This document shows, in pieces, positions 1 to 9,659 of a stretch of DNA of 64,000 nt. The translations under genes and the position numbers were made by a program. The stretch is taken from positions 14,229,607 through 14,293,606 of the forward strand of contig JAVIAB010000047.1 in the NCBI GenBank assembly GCA_032433765.1, in the 5' to 3' direction. Numbering within the stretch: the first letter of the stretch is position 1; every line of letters starts with the position of its first letter. The notes beneath the pieces were generated by a model. It was not told the DNA's origin. It saw nothing but the letters and a program-made list of their open reading frames with translations, and ran no database searches. This DNA is from Megaustenia siamemsis (taxonomy: Eukaryota; Mollusca; Gastropoda; Stylommatophora; Ariophantidae).

Positions 1-80
1 TAACATCACATTCCCCAGAAGTCTAGCAAGACAAAGAAGGGGACATTTATTTTTATTTAATTTTTACTGAAATAAACAAT

Positions 81-235
81 CAAGGGCCGACCAAGAAAAA
101 GATGGATTGATGGAATATAATAATCTCAAGGTAACACAACAGCAGCAGAGGCCAAAAGACCACAAATGGTATCTCCCATCGACGTTGAATGATAAATGAG
201 GAAGGAAAGCAGAAGAAAGAGCTGAGAGAGACAAC
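81..235 (+). mobile_element. 3'-end fragment of non-LTR retrotransposon (family D)
   Basis: The stretch reads as the extreme C-terminus and 3' end of a non-LTR element. It has the GRPRKRWIDGI-type motif, then a frame ending near a TGAGGAAGGAAAG purine tail. The same segment recurs at 51145-51300 and 54475-54620. It is 5'-truncated and not coding-competent. The clade (RTE/CR1-like) is not resolved by eye. Confidence 0.7.
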
Positions 236-932
236 TTATATGTTGCACCAGACCTAGGGTTAACCGCACCAGGTACCAATTGAAACATTAAGCTCTGGAT
301 AATTTTTTGGGAACAATTTTATATTTTCACGTAAAAATTAAGGAAACAAAAATTGTAAACAAATTTTGGTTAAATATAACACCAGTACCAGTTTGGCTCG
401 ATAACGTAAATAACTTGTGTTCCCACTTACCTGGCACAGGCGAATGTTTTGGGCTGGCTCTTCAGCAGGGAAGATTACAAAAACCGGTTCTGAAAATGGC
501 TACTAGTCAAGTAAATGAGATTACGGCCATGTTGCTCCTACTGTGCGAGCCAGGTGGGTGTAGGTGTTGCATTATTCATCTTCTTTCTTTCCTAATTTGC
601 TTTTCAGGATTGAGCGGTGTTACATTATACATCTTCTTTCCTTCCTCGTTTGTCTTTCAGCGTCGAATGGTATTACATTAAGAGGATAAAAGTATCCAGT
701 TTTTGTTTTCCTTATAGAGGAGAGCCTTGTCAATACAACAATTTATATTTCAAGTAAATTTGAAGGTAAAAACACTTGTTGTAGAGTAATGGGGATAAAA
801 AGTTGTACCGAAGAAGGTGTTCAGAAAATAGCGTTTTACTGGATAAAGTAGTTGTTAAAATAGGTTTATGGAGGTAAGTTGAACAAGATAGTTACTGGGT
901 GAATGTGGTAATAATAATATCTTTATTTCTGG
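236..932. other. no gene recognised; two 53-bp retroelement-tail repeats
   Basis: No gene is supported. Two adjacent ~53-bp copies at 564-616 and 617-668 are reverse complements of the family D 3' tail (compare 51250-51290). The plus-strand open frame across 307-681 runs through them and through AT-rich DNA, so it is not a credible gene. Confidence 0.55.
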
Positions 933-2110
933 GAGAATTGGAAAGAAAAGTTTTATCACATAAGGAAATGGAAAGAATAGTGTTATCACATAAGGAAATG
1001 GAAAGAATACTTTTATCACATAAGGAAATGGAAAGAATACTTTTATCACATAAGGAAATGGAAAGAATACTTTTATCACATAAGGAAATGGAAAGAATAC
1101 TTTTATCACATAAGGAAATGGAAAGAATAGTTTTATCACATAAAGAAATGGAAAGAATAGTTTTATCACAAAAGGAAATGGAAAGAATACTTTTATCACA
1201 TAAGGAAATGGAAAGAATACTTTTATCACATTAGGAAATGGAAAGAATACTTTTATCACATAAGGAAATGGAAAGAATACTTTTATCACATAAGGAAATG
1301 GAAAGAATACTTTTATCACATAAGGAAATGGAAAGAATACTTTTATCAGATAAGGAAATGGAAAGAATAGCTTTATCACATTAGGAAATGGAAAGAATAT
1401 TTTTATCACATAAAGAAATGGAAAGAATAGTTTTATCACATAAGGAAATGGAAAGAAAAGTTTTATCACATAAGGAAATGGAAAGAATAGCTTTATCACA
1501 TAAGGAAATGGAAAGAATACTTTTATCACATAAGGAAATGGAAAGAATAGTTTTATCACATAAGGAAATAGAAAGAAAAGTTTTATCACATAAGGAAATG
1601 GAAAGAATAGCTTTATCACATAAGGAATTGGAAAGAATAGTTTTATCCCATAAGGAAATGGAAAGAATAGTTTTATCCCATAAGGAAATGGAAAGAATAG
1701 TTTTATCACATAAGGAAATGGAAAGAATAGCTTTATCATATAAGGAAATGGAAAGAATAGTTTTATCACATAAGGAAATGGAAAGAATAGTTTTATCACA
1801 TAAGGAAATGGAAAGAATAGCTTTATCACATAAGGAAATGGAAAGAATAGTTTTATCACATAAGGAAATGGAAAGAATAGTTTTATCACATAAGGAAATG
1901 GAAAGAATAGTTTTATCACAAAAGGAAATGGAAAGAATAGTTTTATCACATAAGGAAATGGAAAGAATAGCTTTATCACATAAGGAAATGGAAAGAATAC
2001 TTTTATCACATAAGGAAATGGAAAGAATAGTTTTATCACATAAGGAAATGGAAAGAATAGTTTCATCACATAAGGAAATGGAAAGAATAGTTTTCTTTCA
2101 GGAGGAATTA
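933..2110. repeat. 30-bp satellite array, ~39 units
   Basis: A strict 30-bp period with core AAGGAAATGGAAAGAATA. Units differ at a few fixed positions (TAC/TAG/AAG before the T-run, TTTT or CTTT, and the ATAAGG junction). Because 30 is divisible by 3, long open frames run on both strands (404 codons on minus; 111 and 252 codons on plus). These encode decapeptide repeats such as HKEMERIVLS and KLFFPFPYVI. Simultaneous opening of both strands, plus stops at single-base variants, argues for a non-coding satellite. Confidence 0.93.
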
Positions 2111-2457
2111 GAAAGAGAGGTTATCTTAGAGCAGCATTTGAAATGAATACATTTCTTTGAAAATAAGTTTCAAAAGTAGTTTTTTTTTAGAAGGAAATGG
2201 AAGGAATTTTTATTTCTTGGAGGAAGAATTGAGAAGAATAGTTTTCGTTGAGAAGACATCGTAAAACAATACTTCTATTGGAGGAGATAGTAGAAAGAAT
2301 AGTTGAATAATGTTTACTGTAGCAGAAAACATATTAAAAAAATATTTTGTTATGTATTTCATTGCTATTCAAATTGAATAGAAAGTTATTTTGAGATATC
2401 ATAGCCGTTTGGTAATGAAGTGTTAATGACGTCATTATACTAGGCCTGAGTTTAGCG
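2111..2457. other. degenerate edge of 30-bp array, then no feature
   Basis: To about 2310 there are decayed GGAAATGGAAGGAAT-like units with irregular spacing, consistent with the eroded edge of the satellite. The remainder is AT-rich with nothing recognised. Confidence 0.5.
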
Positions 2458-2630
2458 AGGTAGCGGTGGCCCAGCCCCCTTCCTCACTGATCTTTCCTAC
2501 CCAGAGATTATCTAAGGTGGCCATTTAAAGAGACTTGGTCGACCCTAAGAGAACAAAACCTTGCCTCAACTTGTATTTGAACCCAAAACCTTCAATTCGA
2601 CAGGCGAATGCATTATACTCAACACCACCG

Positions 2631-2632
<2 letters not shown>
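2458..2632 (-). mobile_element. tRNA-derived SINE, family 2
   Basis: On the minus strand there is a tRNA-like head with an A-box-like block and a B-box-like GGTTTTGGGTTCAAATAC. A conserved body follows with GGTCGACCAAGTCTCTTTAAA, resembling the copies at 44500-44716 and 52380-52567. The 5' end abuts a CT microsatellite. The internal RNA polymerase III promoter is inferred from the box motifs only. Confidence 0.6.
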
Positions 2633-2666
<34 letters not shown>

Positions 2667-2682
2667 AGCTCTCTCTCTTTTA
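2633..2682. repeat. (CT)n microsatellite
   Basis: Almost pure CT dinucleotides, immediately upstream of the minus-strand SINE head. Confidence 0.95.
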
Positions 2683-2742
2683 TTTGCTTGCTTGCGTTCG
2701 CCCGATGACTAAAGTATTCTAGAGTATTCGTAGACTATAGAA

Positions 2743-3055
2743 TTCCTCTTCATCATCCGCCCTTAAAAGGACATTAAGTGGATGTGTCTGCGTTGTGTTG
2801 TGGTTTGCAGTGTAACTGTGATATTTGCGCCTTTCGGCCCAACACATCCGACTTCAGCACGACATTTCTGAGTACCGGGCTCTCTTCCCTCTTCTATCCC
2901 TACTCGCTTGGCCAGACTAGACAGGTCAGTCTGTTACTAGAGGCACCACGGAGAGGTGGAGCAGAGTCTGGATGGTTTTGGTTCACCGATCCTGGCGCAA
3001 GCCATCAGCTGTGGGTCGCTGACAACTTCCAGCTCTGGTGCTGGTAGGCGCGTCT
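2743..3055 (+). repeat. dispersed repeat R1
   Basis: This copy shares blocks with 6297-6410 plus 7335-7515, and with 23150-23238 on minus. Shared landmarks are CTTAAAAGGACATTAAGT, TTTCGGCCCAACACAT and ATCCTGGCGCAAGCCATCAG. No coding frame is conserved among copies, so it is probably a SINE- or retroelement-derived dispersed repeat of unknown class. Confidence 0.65.
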
Positions 3056-3522
3056 TCTCTTTTATTTAAAATCTTAACAACAAGATGTTATTTGAGGCAG
3101 AGTTTGCAACGAATGTTCTCGATATGTACATTGTTAAAAATACAAAAAAAGCAAAATGCAAGATTACGTTTCTAATTGAATTATAAAATGAAAAGTTCAA
3201 AAGCAAATAAATGTAAAGACATAAAAGTATCAAATTAAACTTGGACACATTTAAAATGTCAAAATAATGTGATTTCAAATATTTTTTAAAAAAATTATAA
3301 AAAGTAAAAAGAAAAATCACCGCAGACAGAGAGTATCTGCTTGACAACAAACTATATAACAGCAGCTGATAATGTCAGGACGATGTAAGATAATATCAAC
3401 TTGCCTTACGCGATCAAGTAACCGAGGGACAAGATGACCGAGATAATAACTTGGAAAACATGGGTTTATTTTAGGATCAGCTGTTTGTAGTTTCCTGTTA
3501 TAAGGTCGGTGAAAACACGGGC
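3056..3522. other. AT-rich, no gene recognised
   Basis: Low-complexity AT-rich DNA with A-runs. The minus-strand 94-codon frame is low-complexity and I do not support it. Confidence 0.5.
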
Positions 3523-3643
3523 ATCTCTATCTCTCTCTCTCTCTCTCTCTCCGTCTTCATGTTTGTCATTGAAATCAGTGAAATCTTTATCTCTTTCTCT
3601 CTCCCCCTCCCCCCACGTTTTTCATTTAAATCACTGAAATCTT

Positions 3644-3685
<42 letters not shown>

Positions 3686-3715
3686 AACGTTTATCATTTA
3701 AATCACTGAAATCTT

Positions 3716-3749
<34 letters not shown>

Positions 3750-3833
3750 AACGTTTATCATTTAAATCACTGAAATCTCTCTCTCTCTTTCTCTCCCTCT
3801 CTCTCTCAACGTTTATCATTTAAATCACTGAAA

Positions 3834-3874
<41 letters not shown>

Positions 3875-3894
3875 GTTTATCATTTAAATCACTG

Positions 3895-3938
<44 letters not shown>

Positions 3939-3961
3939 GTTTATCATTTAAATCACTGAAA

Positions 3962-3995
<34 letters not shown>

Positions 3996-4021
3996 AACGT
4001 TTATCATTTAAATCACTGAAA

Positions 4022-4058
<37 letters not shown>

Positions 4059-4141
4059 GTTTATCATTTAAATCACTGAAATCTCTCTCTCTCTTTCTCT
4101 CTCTCTCTCTAACTCAACGTTTATCATTTAAATCACTGAAA

Positions 4142-4192
<51 letters not shown>

Positions 4193-4289
4193 GTTTATCA
4201 TTTAAATCACTGAAATCTTTCTCTCTCTCTCTCTTTCTCTCTCCCTCTCTCTCTCTCTCTCTCAACGTTTATCATTTAAATCACTGAAA

Positions 4290-4324
<35 letters not shown>

Positions 4325-4347
4325 GTTTATCATTTAAATCACTGAAA

Positions 4348-4396
<49 letters not shown>

Positions 4397-4608
4397 GTTT
4401 ATCATTTAAATCACTGAAATCTTTCTCTCTCAACATTTATCGTTTAATTCACTGAAATCTTTCTCTCTCAACATTTATCGTTTAATTCACTGAAATCTCT
4501 CTCTCTCAACATTTATTGTTTAATTCACTGAAATCTTTCTCTCTCAACATTTATCGTTTAATTCACTGAGATCTCTCTCTCTCTCAACATTTATTGTTTA
4601 AATCACTG

Positions 4609-4650
<42 letters not shown>

Positions 4651-5290
4651 GGTTATCATTTAAATCACTGAAATCTTTCTCTTTCAACATTTGTTGTTTA
4701 AACCACTGAAATCTTTCTCTCTCAACATTTGTTGTTTAAACCAATGAAACCTTTCTCTCTCAACATTTATCGTTTAATTGACTGAAATCTTTCTCTCAAC
4801 ATTTATTGTTTAATTCACTGAAATATTTCTCTCTCAACATTTATTGTTTAATTCACTGAAATCTTTCTCTCTCAACATTTATCGTTTAACTCACTGAAAT
4901 CTTTCTCTCTCTACATTTATTATCTAATTCACTGAAATCTTTCTCTCTCAACATTTATCGTTTAATTTACTTAAATCTTTCTCTCTCAACATTTATCGTT
5001 TAATTCACTGAAATATTTCTCTCTCAACATTTATCGTTTAATTCACTGAAATCTTTCTCTCTCAACATTTATTGTTTAATTCACTGAACTCTTTCTCTCT
5101 CAACATTTATCGTTTAATTCACTGAAATCTTTCTCTCTCAACGTTTATAGTTTAAATCACTGAAATCTTTCTCTCTCAACGTTTATAGTTTAAATCACTG
5201 AAATCTTTCTCTCTCAACATTTATCGTTTAAATCACTGAAATCTTTCTCTTTTCACCTTTATTACTTAAAGCACTGACATTTTTCTCTCA
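3523..5290. repeat. composite CT / 30-nt spacer array
   Basis: (CT)n or TTTCTCTCTC blocks of variable length alternate with a conserved spacer, CAACGTTTATCATTTAAATC, ending CTGAAATCT. From 3523 to about 4425 the CT blocks are long (20-50 nt). From about 4425 to 5290 they shrink to about 10 nt and the spacer changes to the CAACATTTATCGTTTAATTC subtype. The spacer is far more conserved than CT length, as expected for slippage superimposed on unit duplication. Confidence 0.93.
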
Positions 5291-5454
5291 ATGTTTTGTC
5301 CCTCTGACTATGGTTGATTCCCTCATGTAGCATCTTTCCATGAAGATAAACTACACACACTTCTTGTATACATTCAAAGTGATTAGAAGAAGATGCTGTC
5401 TTCAAATTAAAAACCCTTTTTGTCGTGAAAAATTGATTTTTGCAATGTTCGAAA

Positions 5455-5500
5455 CTCATCATCATGTGCCATACCGGTTGGCGTAGGCGATCATGTAATT
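5455..5500 (-). mobile_element. 3'-tail scrap of non-LTR element
   Basis: The minus strand reads GATCGCCTACGCCAACCGGT followed by an ATGATGATG tail, as at the 3' ends of the related elements near 49262-49295. Only the tail survives. Confidence 0.5.
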
Positions 5501-5564
5501 AAATTATCCCTAATCTTCTATCTACAGTGCATCGTATCAGTTCTGTTGTTGACTGTTGTTTTCT

Positions 5565-5715
5565 CACCGGCTCCGGTTCACCCAGCCTTAAATGGGTACC
5601 GGACTTTTTTCTCGGAAAGTAAATCGGCACGGGCGTAATACCGACCACATTACTCCAAAAATCATGTGCCGAAGGTCTGTAAAATGTATGGTCACTAACA
5701 CCATATTCCCTATAT
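5565..5715 (+). mobile_element. SINE family 1, 3' part
   Basis: Lacks the tRNA head but keeps the diagnostic body: GGTTCACCCAGCCTTAAATG, CGGCACGGGCGTAATACCGA and CACTAACACCATATTCCCTA. Full copies are at 17904-18166, 20421-20682 (minus) and 53881-54128. The 3' end runs directly into a reverse-oriented family A fragment (about 5733-5805). Confidence 0.75.
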
Positions 5716-5732
5716 TACTTTACTTACCACTC

Positions 5733-5805
5733 TGCATCTCACCTCTGTTTTACATCTACCGACTGAGGTTAACAAAGTTCCCAAATATTTAAATTTCACA
5801 TACAA
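5733..5805 (-). mobile_element. non-LTR family A fragment
   Basis: A short minus-strand match to the FKYLGT...SDGR-encoding segment of family A, equivalent to 47131-47200. It is too short to carry a domain. Confidence 0.65.
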
Positions 5806-5984
5806 AAGTCTATGGTGGATCTTTAAGGCTAGATGAAGCAGAAACGATTATACAGTCTGACTTCTTGTCCTCAGCACTAACAGTTGCTGCTCTGCCACTT
5901 CGAGTACACACGTGAGCGCTGATAAATGTATTGTGGATGTACTTCTGTTTCTGTCTATTTCAATCCAATTACTAATTATTTTAA

Positions 5985-6288
5985 CTCTTTCCGTACGTTG
6001 CGCCGCTCTGTGCGCCATGGTGATTTCGGCAGCGTACGTTTCGCCGCATAGTGCGTCACTCTCAATTTGATTAGTGTGAACCGTCATCAAATCATATTCT
6101 TTTTATATGTCTTGTATCATCTTGATATTGGTGAAATATAATACCTTGTTCAATTATCTAAAAATGTATATATAATATATTATATGTTAAAGAAATATCA
6201 ATATGTAGATTGATTCTTAAAACCATGAAAATTGTTGTCTCTGAAATCTCTTCCGTAGCGTCGATAAAAAACTTCCGTACAGAAAGAG
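5985..6288. mobile_element. 304-bp MITE with TTAA duplication (piggyBac-like)
   Basis: Termini CTCTTTCCGTACG and CGTACAGAAAGAG form inverted repeats. TTAA lies immediately outside at 5981-5984 and 6289-6292. A second copy of exactly 304 bp, in opposite orientation, occupies 25921-26224 and is also bounded by TTAA. A truncated copy starts at 45153. There is no open frame of note. TTAA targeting points to the piggyBac superfamily; no transposase is visible here. Confidence 0.85.
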
Positions 6289-6296
6289 TTAATCTT

Positions 6297-6410
6297 CCGG
6301 ACTTAAAAGGACGTTAAGTAGGCGTAGATGCAACGTGTTGTGATTGACAGCAAGCAGCGATGTTTGGGTCTTTCCGCCCATCACATGCGTTGTTCAGAAT
6401 CTAGTCTCAA
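6297..6410 (+). repeat. dispersed repeat R1, left part
   Basis: Starts with GGACTTAAAAGGACGTTAAG and matches the first third of the R1 copy at 2743-3055. The homology breaks at the 40-bp minisatellite and resumes at 7335, so the array appears to have expanded inside R1 along with later insertions. Confidence 0.6.
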
Positions 6411-6411
6411 C

Positions 6412-7027
6412 TGAGTGTCAACATCGCATAACGGACAGCTTTATAGTGTTCAGATCGTCAACATCGCATAACAGACAGCTTTATAGTGTTCAGATCGTCA
6501 ACATCGCATAACAGACAGCTTTATAGTGTTCAGATCGTCAACATCGCATATACGGACAGCTTTATAGTGTTCAGATCGTCAACATCGCATATGGGACAGC
6601 TTTATAGTGTTCAGATCGTCAACATCGCATAACGGACAGCTTTATAGTGTTCAGATCGTCAACATCGCATAACAGACAGCTTTATAGCAAGTTCAGATCG
6701 TCAACATCGCATAACAGACAGCTTTATAGCAAGTTCAGATCGTCAACATCGCATAACAGGCAGCTTTATAGCAAGTTCAGATCGTCAACATCGCATAACG
6801 GACAGCTTTATAGTGTTCAGATCGTCAACATCGCATAACAGGCAGCTTTATAGCAAGTTCAGATCGTCAACATCTCATAACGGGCAGCTTTATAGTGTTC
6901 AGAGCGTCAACATCTCATAACGGACAGCTTTATAGTGTTCAGATCGTCAACATCGCATAACAGACAGCTTTATATCGTTCAGATCGTCAACATCGCATAA
7001 CGGACAGCTTTATATCGTTCAGATCGA
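6412..7027. repeat. 40-bp minisatellite, ~15 units
   Basis: Core GATCGTCAACATCGCATAAC then GACAGCTTTATAG and TGTTCA. There are two interspersed variants at the unit end: TAGTGTTCAG and TAGCAAGTTCAG, the latter 2 bp longer. Any coding frame here is an array artefact. Confidence 0.93.
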
Positions 7028-7334
7028 CACCTCAGCCCATTTCCCAGTATGAAGCATGCCTGCCCACCCGAATGAAAGCACTAATGACAGCGTTAGCTTA
7101 GATTCACAAACTCCCTACACCAGCAACAAAGACCCTGCCGCCATCTTTCATAGTCACCTCTTCCAACAAGCGTGACAGGTGACAGTCGCTCTATTTGTTT
7201 CTACCCTGGCAATGATTAGGGCCTCGGTAGCCACGCGGGCTAGGCGTCATCGTGAGTTAAGGCATCAAGATGCATAGAGACACAAACCTGCTGTAAAGCG
7301 GTGATAATAATAATTTTAAAAAGAGGAAAAAAGA
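7028..7334. other. possible SINE head at ~7211-7310; otherwise nothing
   Basis: GGGCCTCGGTAGCCACGCGG followed by GCTAGGCGTC, ending in GGTGATAATAATAA, resembles a decayed tRNA-related SINE with an AT-rich tail. There is no clear B box. The rest has no recognised content. Confidence 0.3.
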
Positions 7335-7515
7335 TGGTAGTTTTTAGTATCCGTTTTCATCCATCGCTACCCATATTCGCTGCTTAACCAGACTGGTTAT
7401 TTTCTTTCTAGGGGCACTGCGAATGGGTGGAAGAGGATACTGATAGTTCTGGTTTACCTATCCTGGCGCAAACTGTCAGCTATGAGTCTGCATGCTGTCA
7501 GCTTAGGTGATGATA
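7335..7515 (+). repeat. dispersed repeat R1, right part
   Basis: Matches the second part of the R1 copy at 2743-3055 around CTATCCTGGCGCAAACTGTC. With 6297-6410 it forms one copy split by about 0.9 kb of minisatellite and other DNA. Confidence 0.55.
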
Positions 7516-7589
7516 TGTGTGTCTTCGTATCCAAACACGGCTGTTAATAATATATACAACTATACACATAATATACATCTCTCTCTCTC

Positions 7590-7842
7590 TGCGATCAAGA
7601 CTCAATCAGAGTAGGATTCCAGACTCTCTCATGAAGTCAGCTGTCTGTTTAAATAATTCGATTGCCCCATATAGTTTACCTTCCAGGGAGGTGGGTGTGG
7701 ACCACATTGCTCTTCTCAGGTCTGTGTACTGGGGGCAATCCTGTAGAACATGTTTTGTAGTCATATTGTCCAGTGTACCGTGGCACAGGCTGGTTGTACC
7801 TATTTTGAATTTGGTGAACATACACACAAAGTATATATTCAC
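7590..7842 (-). mobile_element. C-terminal fragment of RNase H-bearing non-LTR retrotransposon (I/Jockey group)
   Basis: The minus strand encodes HGTLDNMTTKHVLQDCPQY, then RRAMW, LEGKLYGAIELF and TADFMRESG. This arrangement (DN.TT.H.L..CP......R...W followed by KLYG...L..T..F) is the familiar C-terminal zinc-knuckle-like tail downstream of RNase H in I/Jockey-type elements of molluscs and other animals. It is a short 5'-truncated remnant in the first intron of the GPCR gene, in the same orientation as the gene. Confidence 0.75.
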
Positions 7843-7922
7843 GTTGATAAGTAATACAATATATACACGTAATAATGATGTTTAAGGAAAGTAATGATTG
7901 AACTAGTAATGAGGTAACTTAC

Positions 7923-8250
7923 CAACGACCAGCGTTAGAACGTCCGACACAGCCAGGCTAAACAGGTAGTAGTTTGTAACCGTTCTCATATAGGCGTTCC
8001 GGGCGATGACGATACACGTGCAGATGTTGCCGATCACACCAGTTAGGAAGATGGCGCTGTAGACCACAGTAATTGGCACCACAGTGCGAATGTCTTTTCT
8101 CCTGGAGCCTAGAATATTCTGCAAAATCCTATCAACGTCGTCCTGCAGACTCAGATTGAAGTCTTCAAGGTCAATCCCTGACAAGTTCAAGGACATGTTG
8201 GCTAAAATCTCAGAAAATGACTGCAACGTCACATGATGATTGTCCATCAT
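7923..8250 (-). CDS. GPCR first coding exon (neuromedin-U / pyrokinin receptor-like)
   Basis: This encodes the N-terminus and first two transmembrane segments of a rhodopsin-class receptor. From the ATG at 8250 (a second ATG follows directly; in-frame TAA TAA lies just upstream) there is an acidic extracellular tail with N-glycosylation sites in NMSLNLSG and NLSL. TM1 has GVIGNICTCIVIARN, containing the conserved class A GN. Then come YMRTVTNYY and LFSLAVSDVL of TM2, with the conserved LA..D. NYYLFSLAVSD is characteristic of neuromedin-U, pyrokinin/CAPA and related peptide receptors. The exon ends at a consensus donor, G|GTAAGT, at 7923/7922 after about 109 codons. Later exons would lie at lower coordinates and are not visible here. 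A Polinton-type element sits about 400 bp upstream of the start codon. The exact receptor subtype is uncertain. Confidence 0.85.
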
Positions 8251-8611
8251 TCTCTTTTATTATCCTCGTTTCTGATTGGACAACAATTGAAATTAAATCT
8301 CACGGGGAAAAAAACATGAAAAAGAATCCAACAAACTCAGCTTGGTCTCAATGCGTAATAATTCGAGATCTTCGAATCCAAATGTTTTTTGCTCGAAATA
8401 CGTATAATCCAAATACCGATGACTGGTTCATTAATAATCCAAAAAGTTATAGCTATGTTTCAGTTTAATCATATTTGGCATTGTAAATTGAATGTAAAGT
8501 TGGAATGTTTCTTCCTGGCAGCAGTTCATGTTGATCGCGTAATTTCAACTGAACACACATTTGGATCTCACTTAAAACTGTGTGCCTTCTGTATAATCTA
8601 AACATCGTTTT
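8251..8611. other. 5' flank / possible 5' UTR of GPCR gene
   Basis: AT-rich, no convincing coding frame. It could hold the promoter or an upstream non-coding exon of the minus-strand receptor gene. No clear TATA box was identified. Confidence 0.35.
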
Positions 8612-8655
8612 CTTTAGGTGTAAACATGACTATTTCATTTACGTGTAAACATGAC
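8612..8655. repeat. ~24-bp minisatellite, left remnant
   Basis: GTGTAAACATGACTAT units end exactly at the left terminus of the Polinton-type element. The array continues on the other side at 15672-15920 and 16992-17095, so the element inserted into it. Confidence 0.8.
8650..8655. repeat. 6-bp target-site duplication CATGAC (left)
   Basis: CATGAC abuts the 5'-AGTAGTATAG terminus. The identical CATGAC follows the mirrored terminus at 15672-15677. A 6-bp duplication with 5'-AG termini is the published hallmark of Polinton/Maverick integration. CATGAC also occurs in the minisatellite unit, so the match is slightly less decisive here than for the second element. Confidence 0.85.
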
Positions 8656-9659
8656 AGTAGTATAGTAGGGTCCATTTGACCCGTATTGTTGCTCTAAATT
8701 AACAAAGATATATAGGGCGGCGCGCGGCGCGCATAACACGTGCGGCGCAGGGGGAGTTAATCGTGACCTCTGGTCCCGGTGACCCCGGAAGTGACCTGTT
8801 TATGTCTGGTGTATGCTGACTTTGGAGTTCTTTATGTACTTGATCGTTAGTGATAGGTTAGTAGATTATACAACATCAATGAAAAACGATCAATATAAAA
8901 CAGAAGACAAAGATATATTTTATTCTTTTATTATCTCAATAGGTGTATAACATACAGTGGATATTATATAACATTACAAAAATATTTAGTGCACGGAGTA
9001 AATATATAGTACAAGGATAACATTTATTTATAGCTAGGTGGTTGGGTGTCTGCTTAAATTTGTGTCATAAATGAATCATAAGGGGTGAAACTTGTTAGAG
9101 ATTGCTGGTCAGTCCATGCTGGTAGTGTAAAGAGTTAAATCTCTAGAGGCATAGTCGAGACGTTATCATCAGCTACCTTTCTTTTTATATAGAAATAGGA
9201 TAGAGCATTTCTTGTTTGACTGTAGGAAAATATGGAATTATTTAAGACTTTGAAACCTACATTTTTCGCACCCTTGGCCTTTTGCGTGGCGAGAACCTCT
9301 AAAAACATATCTTTATCTAATTTGTTGTGTTGCTTGCTTAACCCCTTACAACTGATTTTATCGTAATCCCCACTACAATGGTACGTTTTACTACATAAGA
9401 TAACAAGAGCTGTCCCTTCGTAATCTAGTTTAAAAAGACCTGGCGTTCGTTTTGTGTACGCTTTAACACCCTTACAGCTTATACAATCTGTCTTGCTAAT
9501 ATGCTCATCGCAAAACTCAGCAGGAAACCAGTCTTTATATACACTATTAAACTCATCACGCAGACCTGACTTAACTATGTCCTCTAGCTTAGGTGCGCTT
9601 AAGGCTAAGTATAAACTATCAGTATCTGTTTCACATAACTGAAAGTTGGACCTATCTAC
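8656..9659. repeat. left terminal inverted repeat of Polinton 1
   Basis: About 1004 bp mirroring 14669-15671 (1003 bp). The outer ~120 bp hold a GC-rich palindromic block, GGCGCGCGGCGCGCATAA. The inner half covers the polymerase 3' UTR and its last ~175 codons. The arms differ at scattered positions (for example, about eight amino-acid differences in the shared coding part), so they have diverged since formation. Confidence 0.9.
8919..8932 (-). terminator. polyadenylation signals of the polymerase gene
   Basis: The minus strand reads ATAATAAAAGAATAAAATAT, giving two AATAAA-type hexamers about 200 bp downstream of the polymerase stop, within the TIR. The same signals are mirrored near 15395-15410 and conserved in both ends of Polinton 2. 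Confidence 0.55.

Noticed and set aside
855..2146. 404-, 252- and 111-codon decapeptide-repeat frames
   Set aside because: The 30-bp satellite keeps both strands open. Single-base variants introduce stops, and there is no promoter or splice context.
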